NCBI RefSeq assembly: GCF_027942295.1
Contig: NZ_CP101416.1
Location: 434,001 to 498,000 of the forward strand
DNA from: Pseudanabaena sp. Chao 1811
Lineage (GTDB): Bacteria; Cyanobacteriota; Cyanobacteriia; Pseudanabaenales; Pseudanabaenaceae
Length of the DNA: 64,000 nt
Direction of reading: 5' to 3'
Part shown: one piece after another, positions 33,006 through 41,627 of the stretch
Numbering within the stretch: the first letter of the stretch is position 1
Layout: each line of letters begins with the position of its first letter
Notes under the pieces: generated by a model
Database searches by the model: none
What the model was told of the DNA's origin: nothing
The model's input: the letters and a program-made list of their open reading frames with translations, nothing else
Made by a program: the position numbers and the translations under genes

Positions 33006-35009
33006 ATGAGCATATGTAGTTTTGATATCTTTGACACTATTTTAACAAGATTGGTATTAACACCATCTGAAGTTTTTTATATTTGCGGAATGCGCGCTGT
33101 GCAATTTGGTTGGCTCACTATTTCACCGAAGATGTTTCAGATTGAGCGTGTGAATGCAAGGGATCGATCTTGCAAATTTATCGAGGGAGGAGAGAATACC
33201 CTTGATGAAATCTATGAGGAACTTGCTGATGCTCTAGAAATACCCCAAGAAACTATATCTAAACTCAAAAACCTCGAACTTGAAGTTGAAAGGGAATTGC
33301 TCATTCCTATCCCTAAGGCTTATCAAATGCTTGCTGAAGCAAGGCGATCGCATTCTTGTATTTTATTTCTGTCAGATATGTATTTACCCTCTAGTTTTCT
33401 TGAGGAGAGACTGCGACATCATGGTTTTTGGGAAGAAGGCGATCGCTTATATGTATCCTCAGAATTCCGAAAATCAAAAGGAAAAGGGGATTTATTTTTA
33501 AAAGTACTTGAAGAGCGCAACTTGCGACCTCAAGAACTCACACATATCGGTAATAGTTGGCATTCAGATTTTGCAACGCCGAGTTCCTTGGGCATTAAGG
33601 CTGAATATTTCAATGATGCTAATCCCAATCGATATGAATCAGTACTTCAAAAATATGCTAGTACCACGAATGGAATAACTTCTCTTTGGGCAGGACTGTC
33701 TCGCTACACCAGACTAACGACTTTATCCAATACATCTAAAGAAGGGATACTCAGAGACATTGCGGCATCCGTGGCTGCACCAATTTTGACAGCCTATACG
33801 CTCTGGATTTTGCAACAGGCTAAGGCGCGGCAACTTGCGCGGCTGTATTTTTTGGCAAGGGATGGAGAGATATTGCTACAAATTGCGAAGGAACTTGCGC
33901 CACAGATCTATCCAGAAATAGAGCTACGTTATCTATATGTCAGTCGTCAAGCGCTGAGAATGCCAGGGGTAGTTGAAATTAATCAAGCGTTTTGGGAATG
34001 GATGTTTGATGATACGCATCTTTTGTCCATTGAAAGTCTACTCAAACGGATGTGTCTCGATCGCCAATCTGCCCAACCAATTTTTGATGAGTTAGGTTAT
34101 CCCTGCGATCGCTGGCAAGACAACCTCACTAGATCAGAACGAATTGAACTACGGGCAAAGTTAGAACAGCATCAACCTTTGCAGGAGATCATTCTCCAAG
34201 TTGCTGCCCAAAAACGTGAAGTTTTAAAAGCCTATCTGCAACAGGAAAAAATGCTTGATGGTCAAGCATTTGGACTAGTCGATGTTGGTTGGCGTGGCAG
34301 TTTACAAATTTCCCTAGAAAATGCCTTTGAGATCTTTGGTACAAGAATGCCCATAGGATTTTATTTTGCTTTAGATAAACCAACGGGCAACCTCAAGCAT
34401 AAGGGTGAGGTACTAGCATTTTTCTTTAATTTAACTAACTCGACAGGACATAGAAATCATATTGATGCTCGTTATGTAACTGCGATGGAGGTGTTTTGTG
34501 CGGGCTGTGAAGGAACTACCCTCGATTATGCTGTGCAGGCAAATGGCACAGTAAATCCTGTTTTGAAGCATAAAAATAATCAACCTGCCCTTGATTGGGG
34601 TTTGCAATATTTTCAAACAACGGTGATTAATTTTGTGCGCTATCTTGTAGAGCGATCGCCTGTAGATTTTCCTCTGACCACCTCCCCGAAACTATTACGT
34701 GATGCTCTAGATGACCTATTCCTGACCTTTAACAACTCCCCAACACAACGGGAGGCGGAAGCTTTTATGGACTGTCCATTTTTTGATGATCCTAATGAGC
34801 TTTATCACTTTTATTGGGCAATGCCTTTGCGGTTAATTAATGTTTTGCGCTATGCGATCGCGAAAAATGAGATCTTTGTTACCCACCGCAATGCTTGGAA
34901 TGAGGCAAGTCTACAGGTTAGTTCCCCACTGGTCAAAGCCATATTTCCTGTAGCGATCGCTCAGCGTAAATTTCTCAAGCGATGCAAAAAACTGATTACA
35001 GGTAAGTAG
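33006..35009 (+). CDS. HAD-superfamily protein of a polysaccharide locus
   Basis: 667 aa. The N-terminal HAD motif I is SFDIFDTILTR (nucleophile Asp and general acid Asp). ILFLSDMYLPSSFLEERLR is motif II, and KSKGKGDLFLK then LTHIGNSWHSDFATP are motifs III/IV. After about residue 230 comes a long second domain (AAPILTAYTLWILQQAKARQ, RLYFLARDGEILLQIAKEL, LRYLYVSRQALRMPG, GLVDVGWRGSLQISLENAFE) that I associate with large HAD proteins in O-antigen and capsule clusters. Substrate unknown. It ends the three-gene glycan set. Confidence 0.75.
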   Translation: MSICSFDIFDTILTRLVLTPSEVFYICGMRAVQFGWLTISPKMFQIERVNARDRSCKFIEGGENTLDEIYEELADALEIPQETISKLKNLELEVERELLIPIPKAYQMLAEARRSHSCILFLSDMYLPSSFLEERLRHHGFWEEGDRLYVSSEFRKSKGKGDLFLKVLEERNLRPQELTHIGNSWHSDFATPSSLGIKAEYFNDANPNRYESVLQKYASTTNGITSLWAGLSRYTRLTTLSNTSKEGILRDIAASVAAPILTAYTLWILQQAKARQLARLYFLARDGEILLQIAKELAPQIYPEIELRYLYVSRQALRMPGVVEINQAFWEWMFDDTHLLSIESLLKRMCLDRQSAQPIFDELGYPCDRWQDNLTRSERIELRAKLEQHQPLQEIILQVAAQKREVLKAYLQQEKMLDGQAFGLVDVGWRGSLQISLENAFEIFGTRMPIGFYFALDKPTGNLKHKGEVLAFFFNLTNSTGHRNHIDARYVTAMEVFCAGCEGTTLDYAVQANGTVNPVLKHKNNQPALDWGLQYFQTTVINFVRYLVERSPVDFPLTTSPKLLRDALDDLFLTFNNSPTQREAEAFMDCPFFDDPNELYHFYWAMPLRLINVLRYAIAKNEIFVTHRNAWNEASLQVSSPLVKAIFPVAIAQRKFLKRCKKLITGK

Positions 35010-35141
35010 CTAGATCTGTAGCGCATGCTGCGCGTGTGCTGAGAGATATCACAAAATCTCCAAGCATCTCCAACAATGTGAAACCTGCAATCAGTGCTTA
35101 ACTATTATTAGGAATATATTAAGCATTGTATAAATCTGCAT

Positions 35142-36272
35142 ATGAGTGTATCGACCAAAAATAAACCTATCGAGCCTGCCCTTGCGGCGGTAAAGCAACG
35201 CTTAGAAGAAGGTGGTGCATTGCTTCCAGATAGTCCTGACAACTTACTCGAAGTCGTTGGCATACTCAAAAGCTATGGTGTCATATTGGGAGAATATTAT
35301 CGAAATCTCACTTATATCTCCGAATATCAATTTTTAGAATTTTTCCCATTTTTTAAATTCTTTAATGGTGATTTTTCGTTAAATAAGCTAGGTCGTCACT
35401 GGTGGCACAATCGCATTAATTTTGAATTTGCCGAATACTGCATGAAGGCGATGTTTTGGCATGGTGGTGGTGGACTTGATAATTACTTGGACTCAGAGGA
35501 ATTTAAACAACGCGCCAAAGCTGCGATCGCCGCAAAAAGTAAAAGCAATCCCCTCATGGCAATTTTAAGTCGATTGTTTCCTGACTTTTTGCCAGAGCAA
35601 GTGCGCCTGATGACCTACTACAGCGCTTTAGGATATTTTTGGTCGTTCATGTCACCGATGTTTTTAGAACTGAGCGATCGCTATGATCGGGGTGAAATCA
35701 AAAGTATCCCTGATGTGGTGAAACATATTCAAGATGGGTTAGTTGCTGCCGCCGCTGTTCCCTATGTCTACAAAGTAAGCATCAATGGCAGCGATTACGA
35801 GATCGTGCCAAAATCGGCAAATTTAACATTTTTAATGGATACGGCTGTCCCCTATGTGGAAGCTGTATTTTTCCGTTCTTTCCCCTTCCGTGGCACGGTT
35901 TCCTACAACGCACAGGCGCAGCAAATCTCTCCTGAAATCTCACACTTCAATTATGGTGTGCTGTATGCCGATCCTTTACCCGTTGGCGGCGCAGGTATTC
36001 CGCCCACATTGCTAATGCAGGATATGCGTCACTATTTACCCCAATATTTATTGGATGTGTATAGAAACAGCGATCGCGGTGAAGAAGATTTACTGGTACA
36101 AATTTGTCTTTCGTTCCAAAAGTCGATGTTTTGTGTAACGACAGCCGCACTACGTGGTTTGGCTCCTCATCCCTTTGAAACACAAGATCCTAAAGAGAAA
36201 AAAGCTAACGACAAATTTCTTGCACCTTGGCTAGATCGCCTCTCGCGATCGCGCCTATACACCTTGCAATAG
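35142..36272 (+). CDS. chpX: CO2-hydration protein of the NDH-1 CO2-uptake complex (ChpX/CupB type)
   Basis: 376 aa. The family signature is clear: EPALAAVKQRLEEGGALLPD, LVEVVGILKSYGVILGEYYR (as in the frame, L-L-E-V-V-G), RINFEFAEYCMKAMFWH, NYLDSEEFKQRAKAA, LMTYYSALGYFWSFMSPMF, PYVEAVFFRSFPFRGTVSYN, GVLYADPLPVGGAGIPPTLL, MQDMRHYLPQYLLDVY. These proteins join the NdhD3/F3 or D4/F4 forms of NDH-1 and convert CO2 to bicarbonate on the cytosolic side. The protein is short, without the insertion I recall in CupA/ChpY, and it stands apart from ndhD/ndhF genes, both of which favour ChpX/CupB. That subgroup call is tentative. Confidence 0.85.
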   Translation: MSVSTKNKPIEPALAAVKQRLEEGGALLPDSPDNLLEVVGILKSYGVILGEYYRNLTYISEYQFLEFFPFFKFFNGDFSLNKLGRHWWHNRINFEFAEYCMKAMFWHGGGGLDNYLDSEEFKQRAKAAIAAKSKSNPLMAILSRLFPDFLPEQVRLMTYYSALGYFWSFMSPMFLELSDRYDRGEIKSIPDVVKHIQDGLVAAAAVPYVYKVSINGSDYEIVPKSANLTFLMDTAVPYVEAVFFRSFPFRGTVSYNAQAQQISPEISHFNYGVLYADPLPVGGAGIPPTLLMQDMRHYLPQYLLDVYRNSDRGEEDLLVQICLSFQKSMFCVTTAALRGLAPHPFETQDPKEKKANDKFLAPWLDRLSRSRLYTLQ

Positions 36273-36292
36273 GATAAATGAGCTTCTGCAAA

Positions 36293-36327
36293 AATAAAGA
36301 GTCGGCGCATTGCGCCGACTCTTTATT
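36293..36327. terminator. Hairpin between convergent chpX and panB
   Basis: AATAAAGAGTCGGCGC (36293-36308), ATT, exact complement to 36327; overlaps the panB stop. CGGCGC core class. Confidence 0.75.
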
Positions 36328-37087
36328 GATTTCTGACATCTTGGCAATATTGCTTGACAGCTTCTGTAATTGTCTCTTGCAAATTTGTATATTTCTTCGC
36401 AAAGGGGGGCTGCCAATCGGATAAGCCCAGCACATCGTGGGTCACTAAAATCTGTCCATCGCATTTCTTGCCAGCACCAATACCAATCGTAGGCACAGGA
36501 ATTAAATCTGTGATCTTGGCGGCTAATTCCGCAGGAATATTTTCTAATAACAGTGCAAAAATACCTGCTTCTACTAAAGCCTTTGATTGATGCAAAATCT
36601 CTTCGGCGGTATCGGGAGTGCTACCTTGAACCCGATAACCAATGCGATGCACCGATTGTGGCGTTAGTCCTACATGTCCCATCACGGGCATTCCCGCTTG
36701 CACTAATTTACGAATCGTGGCAACCATATCGGGATACCCCCCCTCCAGCTTGATACCCCGCGCATCGGTTTCCTTAAAAATACGTCCCGCCGATCGCAGA
36801 GCCTCTTCCGCGCTCACCTGATAACTTAGAAAGGGCATATCGACAATGAGTAGCGCATTCTCTACAGCACGTCCGACCGCTTGAGCATGGTGGATCATTG
36901 CCTCAAGGGTAATGGGGAGTGTGGTTTTATGTCCTAGGGCAACCATTGCAAGAGAGTCACCCACCAAAAGCATATCCACACCTGCTTGATCTAGCAATTT
37001 GGCGATCGCATAGTCACTTGCCGTCAAAGCTGCAATGGGCTTCTTTTGCTGTTTCCATTTTTGCAATTGGGCGATCGTCACTGGCAT
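36323..37087 (-). CDS. panB: 3-methyl-2-oxobutanoate hydroxymethyltransferase (PanB)
   Basis: 254 aa. [71 protein letters not shown] and [20 protein letters not shown] are the PanB TIM-barrel motifs. It adds a hydroxymethyl group from methylene-THF to alpha-ketoisovalerate, the first committed step to pantothenate. Stands alone. Confidence 0.95.
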   Translation of the reverse strand: MPVTIAQLQKWKQQKKPIAALTASDYAIAKLLDQAGVDMLLVGDSLAMVALGHKTTLPITLEAMIHHAQAVGRAVENALLIVDMPFLSYQVSAEEALRSAGRIFKETDARGIKLEGGYPDMVATIRKLVQAGMPVMGHVGLTPQSVHRIGYRVQGSTPDTAEEILHQSKALVEAGIFALLLENIPAELAAKITDLIPVPTIGIGAGKKCDGQILVTHDVLGLSDWQPPFAKKYTNLQETITEAVKQYCQDVRNQ

Positions 37088-37257
37088 CGGGGCGTTCCTC
37101 GTAAGTTAAAGCTTCGCTATTGTAGATTTTTCAGTTGGTGGAATAACCCTGCTTTGGGGCGCTATTCCATCAAAAAATTAATAGGGTTAATATCTAATGT
37201 AAACTTTTTAAAGCAAACACAAAAGGTTAATTGAGTTCGGTACGAGAATCAAACATT

Positions 37258-37449
37258 ATGCAAGTTGGACAAAGAGTTCGTGTTCGTGGTTTCAAAGATG
37301 GTAGTGGTAAGGCGATCTCCAGCAAAGTTGGTGCGATCGGTGTCATCAAAGAAGAAAAGATTATGGATGGCAGCAAATGGGGCTATATCGTCAAATTTGA
37401 TGACAGCACCAAGTCTTGGTTTTTTGCAGACGAGCTAGAGTCCGCCTAA
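37258..37449 (+). CDS. Small SH3-like protein, DUF2862-like
   Basis: 63 aa from ATG 37258. QVGQRVRVRGFKDGSGKAIS, KVGAIGVIKEEKIMDGS and GYIVKFDDSTKSWFFADEL form a small beta-barrel-like protein that I recall as DUF2862, common in cyanobacteria. No cysteine, no membrane helix. Function unknown. Confidence 0.7.
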   Translation: MQVGQRVRVRGFKDGSGKAISSKVGAIGVIKEEKIMDGSKWGYIVKFDDSTKSWFFADELESA

Positions 37450-37453
37450 ATGG

Positions 37454-37543
37454 GTTATGATGTCGCTCCGCATATTAGCAAGGGATTAGACTGCCGACTT
37501 AGGCGGGAGCCTAATCCCTTGCTAAAGAAGTGAGCATCATAAC
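37454..37543. repeat. Nested long hairpin between the DUF2862-like and HU genes
   Basis: The outer arms GTTATGATG / CATCATAAC enclose 15-bp perfect arms TTAGCAAGGGATTAG (37475-37489) and their complement (37511-37525), with a GC-rich apex. It ends about 15 bases before the HU start, so it may also influence that gene. Confidence 0.65.
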
Positions 37544-37557
37544 TACATCTAAGCCCT

Positions 37558-37875
37558 ATGGCAGATATTAACCGTCAAGATATCATTCGGGGCATGATGG
37601 CGGAGGTTGATGGACTGAGCTATAGTATGGCTTCAGCAAGTCTTGAGGCAGTTATTACCTGTCTCACCCAAGCTCTCGCTAACCACCAATCGATTATGTT
37701 GAGTGATTTTGGCAAGTTTGGGGTACGCCATCGTCGCGCCCGTTCGGGAAGTCATCCTCGCACTCATCAGCCCATTACAATTCCCGAAGTTACTGTTCCC
37801 CATTTCACCCCCAGTCCTCATTTAAAAAAGCTGGTGCAAAAGTCCAATGAGCCTAATTCTGACATTTCTCGGTAA
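37558..37875 (+). CDS. HU/IHF-family DNA-binding protein
   Basis: 105 aa. INRQDIIRGMMAEVDGLSYS, a helical start, then IMLSDFGKFGVRHRRARSGS and HPRTHQPITIPEVTVPHFTP, the beta-arm region with a Pro that intercalates into DNA. The C-terminus is extended by about 15 polar residues. The last 29 bases overlap the next gene, implying coupled translation. A nucleoid or regulatory role is likely; the divergent sequence suggests a specialised paralogue rather than the main HU. Confidence 0.85.
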   Translation: MADINRQDIIRGMMAEVDGLSYSMASASLEAVITCLTQALANHQSIMLSDFGKFGVRHRRARSGSHPRTHQPITIPEVTVPHFTPSPHLKKLVQKSNEPNSDISR

Positions 37876-38911
37876 AGGTGGTGTTGGCAAGACGACAACC
37901 GCGATCGCGGTTGCTCGTGCTTTTGCCGCCCAAAATAAACAGGTTTTATACGTCGGTCAACAAGCGGGCGATAGCCTCAGCATTAGGTTAGGCGTTGATC
38001 TCAACAGTGAACCACAATCCGTTGCGCCCAACTTTTCGGCTGTTCATTTAAAATCCACAGTTTTACTCGAAAGATATTGGGACAAGATGAAAGGCTTGGA
38101 AACCCAATATCTGCGTACTCCTTTTTTTAAGGAAGTTTATGGTCAAGAGCTAGGTATTTTACCTGGAATGGATGCGGCTCTCGGCTTAAGTTTTCTGCGA
38201 GAGCGTGATGCTGAAGGTAAATATGACGTAATTATTTACGATGGCGTTGGCGATCTGGAAACCTTGCGGATGCTGGGAATGCCAGAGATCCTCGGTTGGT
38301 ATCTGCGTCGCTTTAAACAGGTATTAACGGGTTCAGCGATCGGTCAAGCTATTTCTCCATTTGTGGAGCCAATTTTAAGAAGTATTCTCCAAGTTTCCAG
38401 CACCGATGATATTTCCCAACAAGCGGGAGAAATGTCATCGGTATTAACTCGCGGTCAAAAAGCCGTGAATGATCCGCGCCATGTTGCTGCTTACCTCGTC
38501 ACGACAGGAGATCCCTATGCGATCGCTACGGCAAAATATCTCTGGGGTAGCGCTCAACAGGTTGGCTTAACTGTTGGCGGCATATTTGCCCGTGATGCCA
38601 TATCTGAGGAAGAATTTGCACCACTTGCGATCTTCCCAGTTTCCGATCAAGTTACGGAGTTGGCTATTCCTGATCGCTTGAATGCAACCTTTGCGCCCCA
38701 ACCAATTGAGATTGATATTGTCAGTAAGCAGGTGAAATTATTCTTGCCTACATTTAACAAGAAACAAGTCAAACTCATCCAACTAGGACCCGAAGTTACG
38801 ATCGAAGCAGGTGATCAGCGCCGCAATATTTTCTTGCCGAATGAACTCGCTGGCAAACAAGCCACAGGCGCAAAGTTTCAGGATTCCTATTTAATTATTT
38901 CTTTCGGCTAA
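37847..38911 (+). CDS. Get3d-like ATPase (ArsA/Get3 family) with C-terminal alpha-crystallin domain
   Basis: 354 aa. The deviant Walker A is FLGKGGVGKTTTAIA. Switch I-like region YVGQQAGDSLSIRLGVD; switch II-like YDVIIYDGVGDLETLRMLG. No CxxC dimer motif is seen. From about residue 280 the chain changes to a beta-rich segment (IEIDIVSKQVKLFLPTFNKK, VTIEAGDQRRNIFLPNELAG, FQDSYLIISFG) that reads as an alpha-crystallin/small-heat-shock fold. This architecture is that of Get3d, the Get3 form of cyanobacteria and plastids, thought to handle hydrophobic clients in the cytosol. It overlaps the HU gene by 29 bases. Confidence 0.82.
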   Translation: MSLILTFLGKGGVGKTTTAIAVARAFAAQNKQVLYVGQQAGDSLSIRLGVDLNSEPQSVAPNFSAVHLKSTVLLERYWDKMKGLETQYLRTPFFKEVYGQELGILPGMDAALGLSFLRERDAEGKYDVIIYDGVGDLETLRMLGMPEILGWYLRRFKQVLTGSAIGQAISPFVEPILRSILQVSSTDDISQQAGEMSSVLTRGQKAVNDPRHVAAYLVTTGDPYAIATAKYLWGSAQQVGLTVGGIFARDAISEEEFAPLAIFPVSDQVTELAIPDRLNATFAPQPIEIDIVSKQVKLFLPTFNKKQVKLIQLGPEVTIEAGDQRRNIFLPNELAGKQATGAKFQDSYLIISFG

Positions 38912-38916
38912 AATCT

Positions 38917-38954
38917 CAAAAAACAAGGCATTGTAAAACAATGCCTTGTTTTTG
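38917..38954 (+). terminator. Terminator after the Get3d-like gene
   Basis: CAAAAAACAAGGCATTGT and ACAATGCCTTGTTTTTG around AAA. Confidence 0.8.
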
Positions 38955-38964
38955 ATTTGGTTAT

Positions 38965-39061
38965 GGCACTGGTTAGTTAAAGCATGATTGGCATATTTGC
39001 GTCAATTTTGTCTGCATGAAATGGTCGTTTCATCCCCTGTCCATGCTTAGCTGACCAATGC
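38965..39061. repeat. 97-bp MITE-like element, copy 2
   Basis: GGCACTGGTTAGTT at the left and AGCTGACCAATGC at the right, the same ends and CATGAAATGG-TCGTTTCA interior as copy 1 at 513-610. Just before a PIN gene fragment. Confidence 0.6.
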
Positions 39062-39087
39062 TAGTAGGTGAACCTGAAGGATCTTAA

Positions 39088-39324
39088 TGCTTTTCCATAT
39101 TCGCAAAGGATATTGCTCAATTAGATGAGATCTATACAGATAGCAATACCATTGTTGCGACGGATAAATTCTCGAAATTTGGATTAACTGATTGCGGCAT
39201 AGTAAATGTGGCTAAAGATAATTACTTAGTGCTTACCGATGACCTAAAACTAGCAAGCTATTTGCAAAATAGAGGCATTGATACACTTAACTTCAATAAT
39301 ATTCGTGTATATGGATGGAAATAA
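39088..39324 (+). pseudogene. C-terminal fragment of a PIN-domain (VapC-like) toxin gene
   Basis: A frame without a start reads FSIFAKDIAQLDEIY, SKFGLTDCGIVNVAKDNYLV, LTDDLKLASYLQNRGID and INFN-like TLNFNNIRVYGWK before its stop. The LTDxxI..A......LTDD..L pattern is the last part of a PIN nuclease, with two of the metal-binding Asp positions. The 5' part is absent: the preceding codon is a stop, and the MITE at 38965-39061 lies immediately before. No antitoxin is seen. Confidence 0.65.
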
Positions 39325-39330
39325 GCTGAC

Positions 39331-40827
39331 ATGCAACTTAGCCCTCGCTTTAAATGGTTTTCACAGCCGATTGATCACTATGCAATTGGGTTAGCGGCAA
39401 TATTGAGTATAGCGATCGCCATATTGCTATGGATTGGCGATCGCACTGCGCCACAGGTAAGAGACTTTAGTTGGCAAGGGCAGAGAGTTGATGCTAGCAA
39501 TACAGCCTTTGTATTGACCTTTAACCGTCCAATGAATCGTGAAAGTGTCGAACAAAACCTCAAATTTGACCCACCCCTCCTCGGCAAAATCAGTTGGTCA
39601 TCACGGCGGATGTCCTATACACCGTTAGCACCTGCAACCTATGGTAAGTCTTATACAGTCAAGCTCGATAATGCTTACGATCGCTTTGCTAATGAATCTG
39701 GTAAAAAAATAGCGATCGAGCCTTTTACGGGTAGCTTTACCACACCAAATCCTTACTTTGCTTATATTGGCTTACAGGGGGAAGAAAAAGGTCGCCTTGT
39801 CCTTTACAATGTGTTACAGAAAGAAAAGCGAGTTTTAACACCTCCTAACCTGACAGTTCTAGATTTTCGGATCTATCCTGATCGTCAAAAAATTCTGTTT
39901 GGAGCGATCGAAGCGGCGGGGCAAAGCTTACTTGACCAAAAACTCTATGTGGTAACGACGGGAATTGATCGCGAAGATCGTTTAACGTCCAATCCCTCTG
40001 ACATCAAACCTATACTTGGTAGTGATGATTATCAAAACTTCAAATTCGATCTCTCGCCCGATGGCAAAAACATCTTGGTGCAACGGCTCAGCCGTCAGCA
40101 AGTTGGTCGTTATGGACTTTGGCTTATTAAAGAAAACCAACAACCGCGATCGCTGGACAATCAACCAGGGGGCGATTTTATGTTTACGCCCGACAGCTCA
40201 TCGGTGGCGATCGCCCAAGGTGAAGGAGTTGCGATTTTGCCTCTTGAGCCGCAAGCCCCACCGTTGGACTTTCTCCCAAGATTCGGGACTGTTCTAAACT
40301 TTGGTAGGAGTGGGACGCAAGCCGCCACTATTAAATTTAATAAGGACTATACGCGATCGCTCTATTTGGTAAATAACCAAGGCGTACAAAAGGAACTTAC
40401 CAAAATTAGTGGATCTATTCTTGGTGCTCAATTTGATCCTCAAGAGAAAAATCTCTATTGCTTGCTTACTGACGTAGAGCAAGATACTGCTAAAAATATT
40501 TTTCGTGAAAAGCCCTATCTTGCCGCAATTAATTTGGAATCAGCGCAACTACGAAGACTTTTAGAGCTTCCATCCCAAAGAGAGATTCAATTTAACGTTG
40601 CTCCCGATGGACAGTCGATTCTTCTAAATTCTGTTACCCCAAGCAATAGTGATTCTCTTAATTCTCCAACTACGCCTGAAGACTCTGCTAAAGCCTCTAG
40701 AAGTCCACAGACTCCTCAAGTCCCAACGCAGCTAATTGTGTTGCCGATTAACACCTTAGATAGCAACAATTTACCGCAACCTGAAGTGTTACCAATGTTT
40801 GGTAAATCTCCTCGATGGTTGCCTTAA
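39331..40827 (+). CDS. Membrane-anchored Ig-like (Big_5/SbsA-type) plus TolB-like propeller protein
   Basis: 498 aa. One N-terminal helix (HYAIGLAAILSIAIAILLWI) anchors the protein. Residues about 45-140 form an SbsA/Big_5-like domain: APQVRDFSWQGQRVDASNTA, FVLTFNRPMNRESVEQNLKF, KISWSSRRMSYTPLAPATYG. Beta-propeller blades follow (FDLSPDGKNILVQRLS, FMFTPDSSSVAIAQGEG, AQFDPQEKNLYCLLTD, FNVAPDGQSILLNSVTP). The C-terminus has a Ser/Pro/Thr-rich linker. Periplasmic; probably envelope-related, role unknown. It begins 6 bases after the PIN fragment. Confidence 0.8.
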   Translation: MQLSPRFKWFSQPIDHYAIGLAAILSIAIAILLWIGDRTAPQVRDFSWQGQRVDASNTAFVLTFNRPMNRESVEQNLKFDPPLLGKISWSSRRMSYTPLAPATYGKSYTVKLDNAYDRFANESGKKIAIEPFTGSFTTPNPYFAYIGLQGEEKGRLVLYNVLQKEKRVLTPPNLTVLDFRIYPDRQKILFGAIEAAGQSLLDQKLYVVTTGIDREDRLTSNPSDIKPILGSDDYQNFKFDLSPDGKNILVQRLSRQQVGRYGLWLIKENQQPRSLDNQPGGDFMFTPDSSSVAIAQGEGVAILPLEPQAPPLDFLPRFGTVLNFGRSGTQAATIKFNKDYTRSLYLVNNQGVQKELTKISGSILGAQFDPQEKNLYCLLTDVEQDTAKNIFREKPYLAAINLESAQLRRLLELPSQREIQFNVAPDGQSILLNSVTPSNSDSLNSPTTPEDSAKASRSPQTPQVPTQLIVLPINTLDSNNLPQPEVLPMFGKSPRWLP

Positions 40828-40858
40828 CTTTTCTCGATGTACTGTGCAAAGCGTAGTA

Positions 40859-40948
40859 TATAGCAGTACTAAATCATTTGTAGGTTTTATGGTTTGTGGA
40901 AGCGCACCCCAAGGGGTGCGTTTCCACAAACCATTTAGGATTGCTATA
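40859..40948. repeat. 90-bp MITE-like repeat with long internal hairpin
   Basis: The ends TATAGCAGTACTAAAT and ATTTAGGATTGCTATA are inverted (14 of 16). The interior hairpin (40889-40934) has 22-bp arms with one G-T mismatch, apex GCACCCC-AA-GGGGTGC. Confidence 0.65.
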
Positions 40949-40949
40949 G

Positions 40950-41034
40950 AACCACAAGAAATTTTTTAAAAGCATTGCTTTGCAAAGCTTTTAAAAAATT
41001 TCTTGGTTCGGGTTTAAGAGCAAAGCGCTGTAAG
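40950..41034. repeat. Second hairpin and a sequence shared with 49341-49385
   Basis: 40950-41009 has AACCA-C-AAGAAATTTTTTAAAAGC arms (read AAGAAATTTTTTAAAAGC with its complement) around a GC-containing apex. The tail TTTCTTGGTTCGGGTTTAAG and AGCAAAGCGCTGTAAG recurs at 49341-49385 as TTTCTTGGTTGGGGTTTGAG and TGCCAAGCGCTATAAG, so this is a dispersed repeat. It precedes the Uma2 gene here and the truncated 49441 gene there. Confidence 0.6.
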
Positions 41035-41066
41035 GCTAAAATAACATTAGTTCTACGGAGGTCAAT

Positions 41067-41627
41067 ATGCCAGCGACATCAGTACTCAAGCGCCTCTTCA
41101 CCGTTAAAGAATATTATCAGATGTTCGAGTCTGGTCTATTCGCTAATGAGCGTGTAGAACTAATTAGAGGAGAAATTATTAAAATGTCACCGATTGGAAG
41201 AAGGCACGCTGCTTGCGTTGATCGCTGTAATTATACATTTGCCCATAAATTAGGAACAAAGGTCATAATTCGGATTCAGAATCCTGTGGCTTTGGATAAT
41301 ACTTCTGAGCCTGAGCCTGATGTCATGGTTTTGAGTTATAAAGAGGATTTCTATCGATCTGGACATCCACAACCAGCAGATGTATTACTTTTAATTGAAG
41401 TTGCAGATAGTACAGTTGATAGCGATCGCCAATTAAAAATTCCCCTCTATGCAGAAGATGGCATTGTTGAAGTTTGGCTAGTTGATATTAACAATGCTTG
41501 TGTAGAAGTTTATCGTCAGCCTACTGTTACAGGCTATCAAGAAATTCTCCAATTCCATCGCGGACAAAATTTATCTATTCTTGCCTTTCCTGAGGTTAAT
41601 ATTACAGTTGATGAAATCTTGGGATAG
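41067..41627 (+). CDS. Uma2 family (DUF820) putative PD-(D/E)XK endonuclease, second paralogue
   Basis: 186 aa, the usual short form. The start has GGAGG upstream (ACGGAGGTCAATATG). FTVKEYYQMFESGLFANERV, ELIRGEIIKMSPIGRRHAA, SEPEPDVMVLSYKEDFY and DVLLLIEVADSTVDSDRQLK, then IVEVWLVDINNACVEVYRQP carry the family core: E in ELIRGE, PD in EPDV and E in LLIEV. The last 17 bases overlap the chosen start of the downstream ketoacyl synthase. Confidence 0.85.
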   Translation: MPATSVLKRLFTVKEYYQMFESGLFANERVELIRGEIIKMSPIGRRHAACVDRCNYTFAHKLGTKVIIRIQNPVALDNTSEPEPDVMVLSYKEDFYRSGHPQPADVLLLIEVADSTVDSDRQLKIPLYAEDGIVEVWLVDINNACVEVYRQPTVTGYQEILQFHRGQNLSILAFPEVNITVDEILG

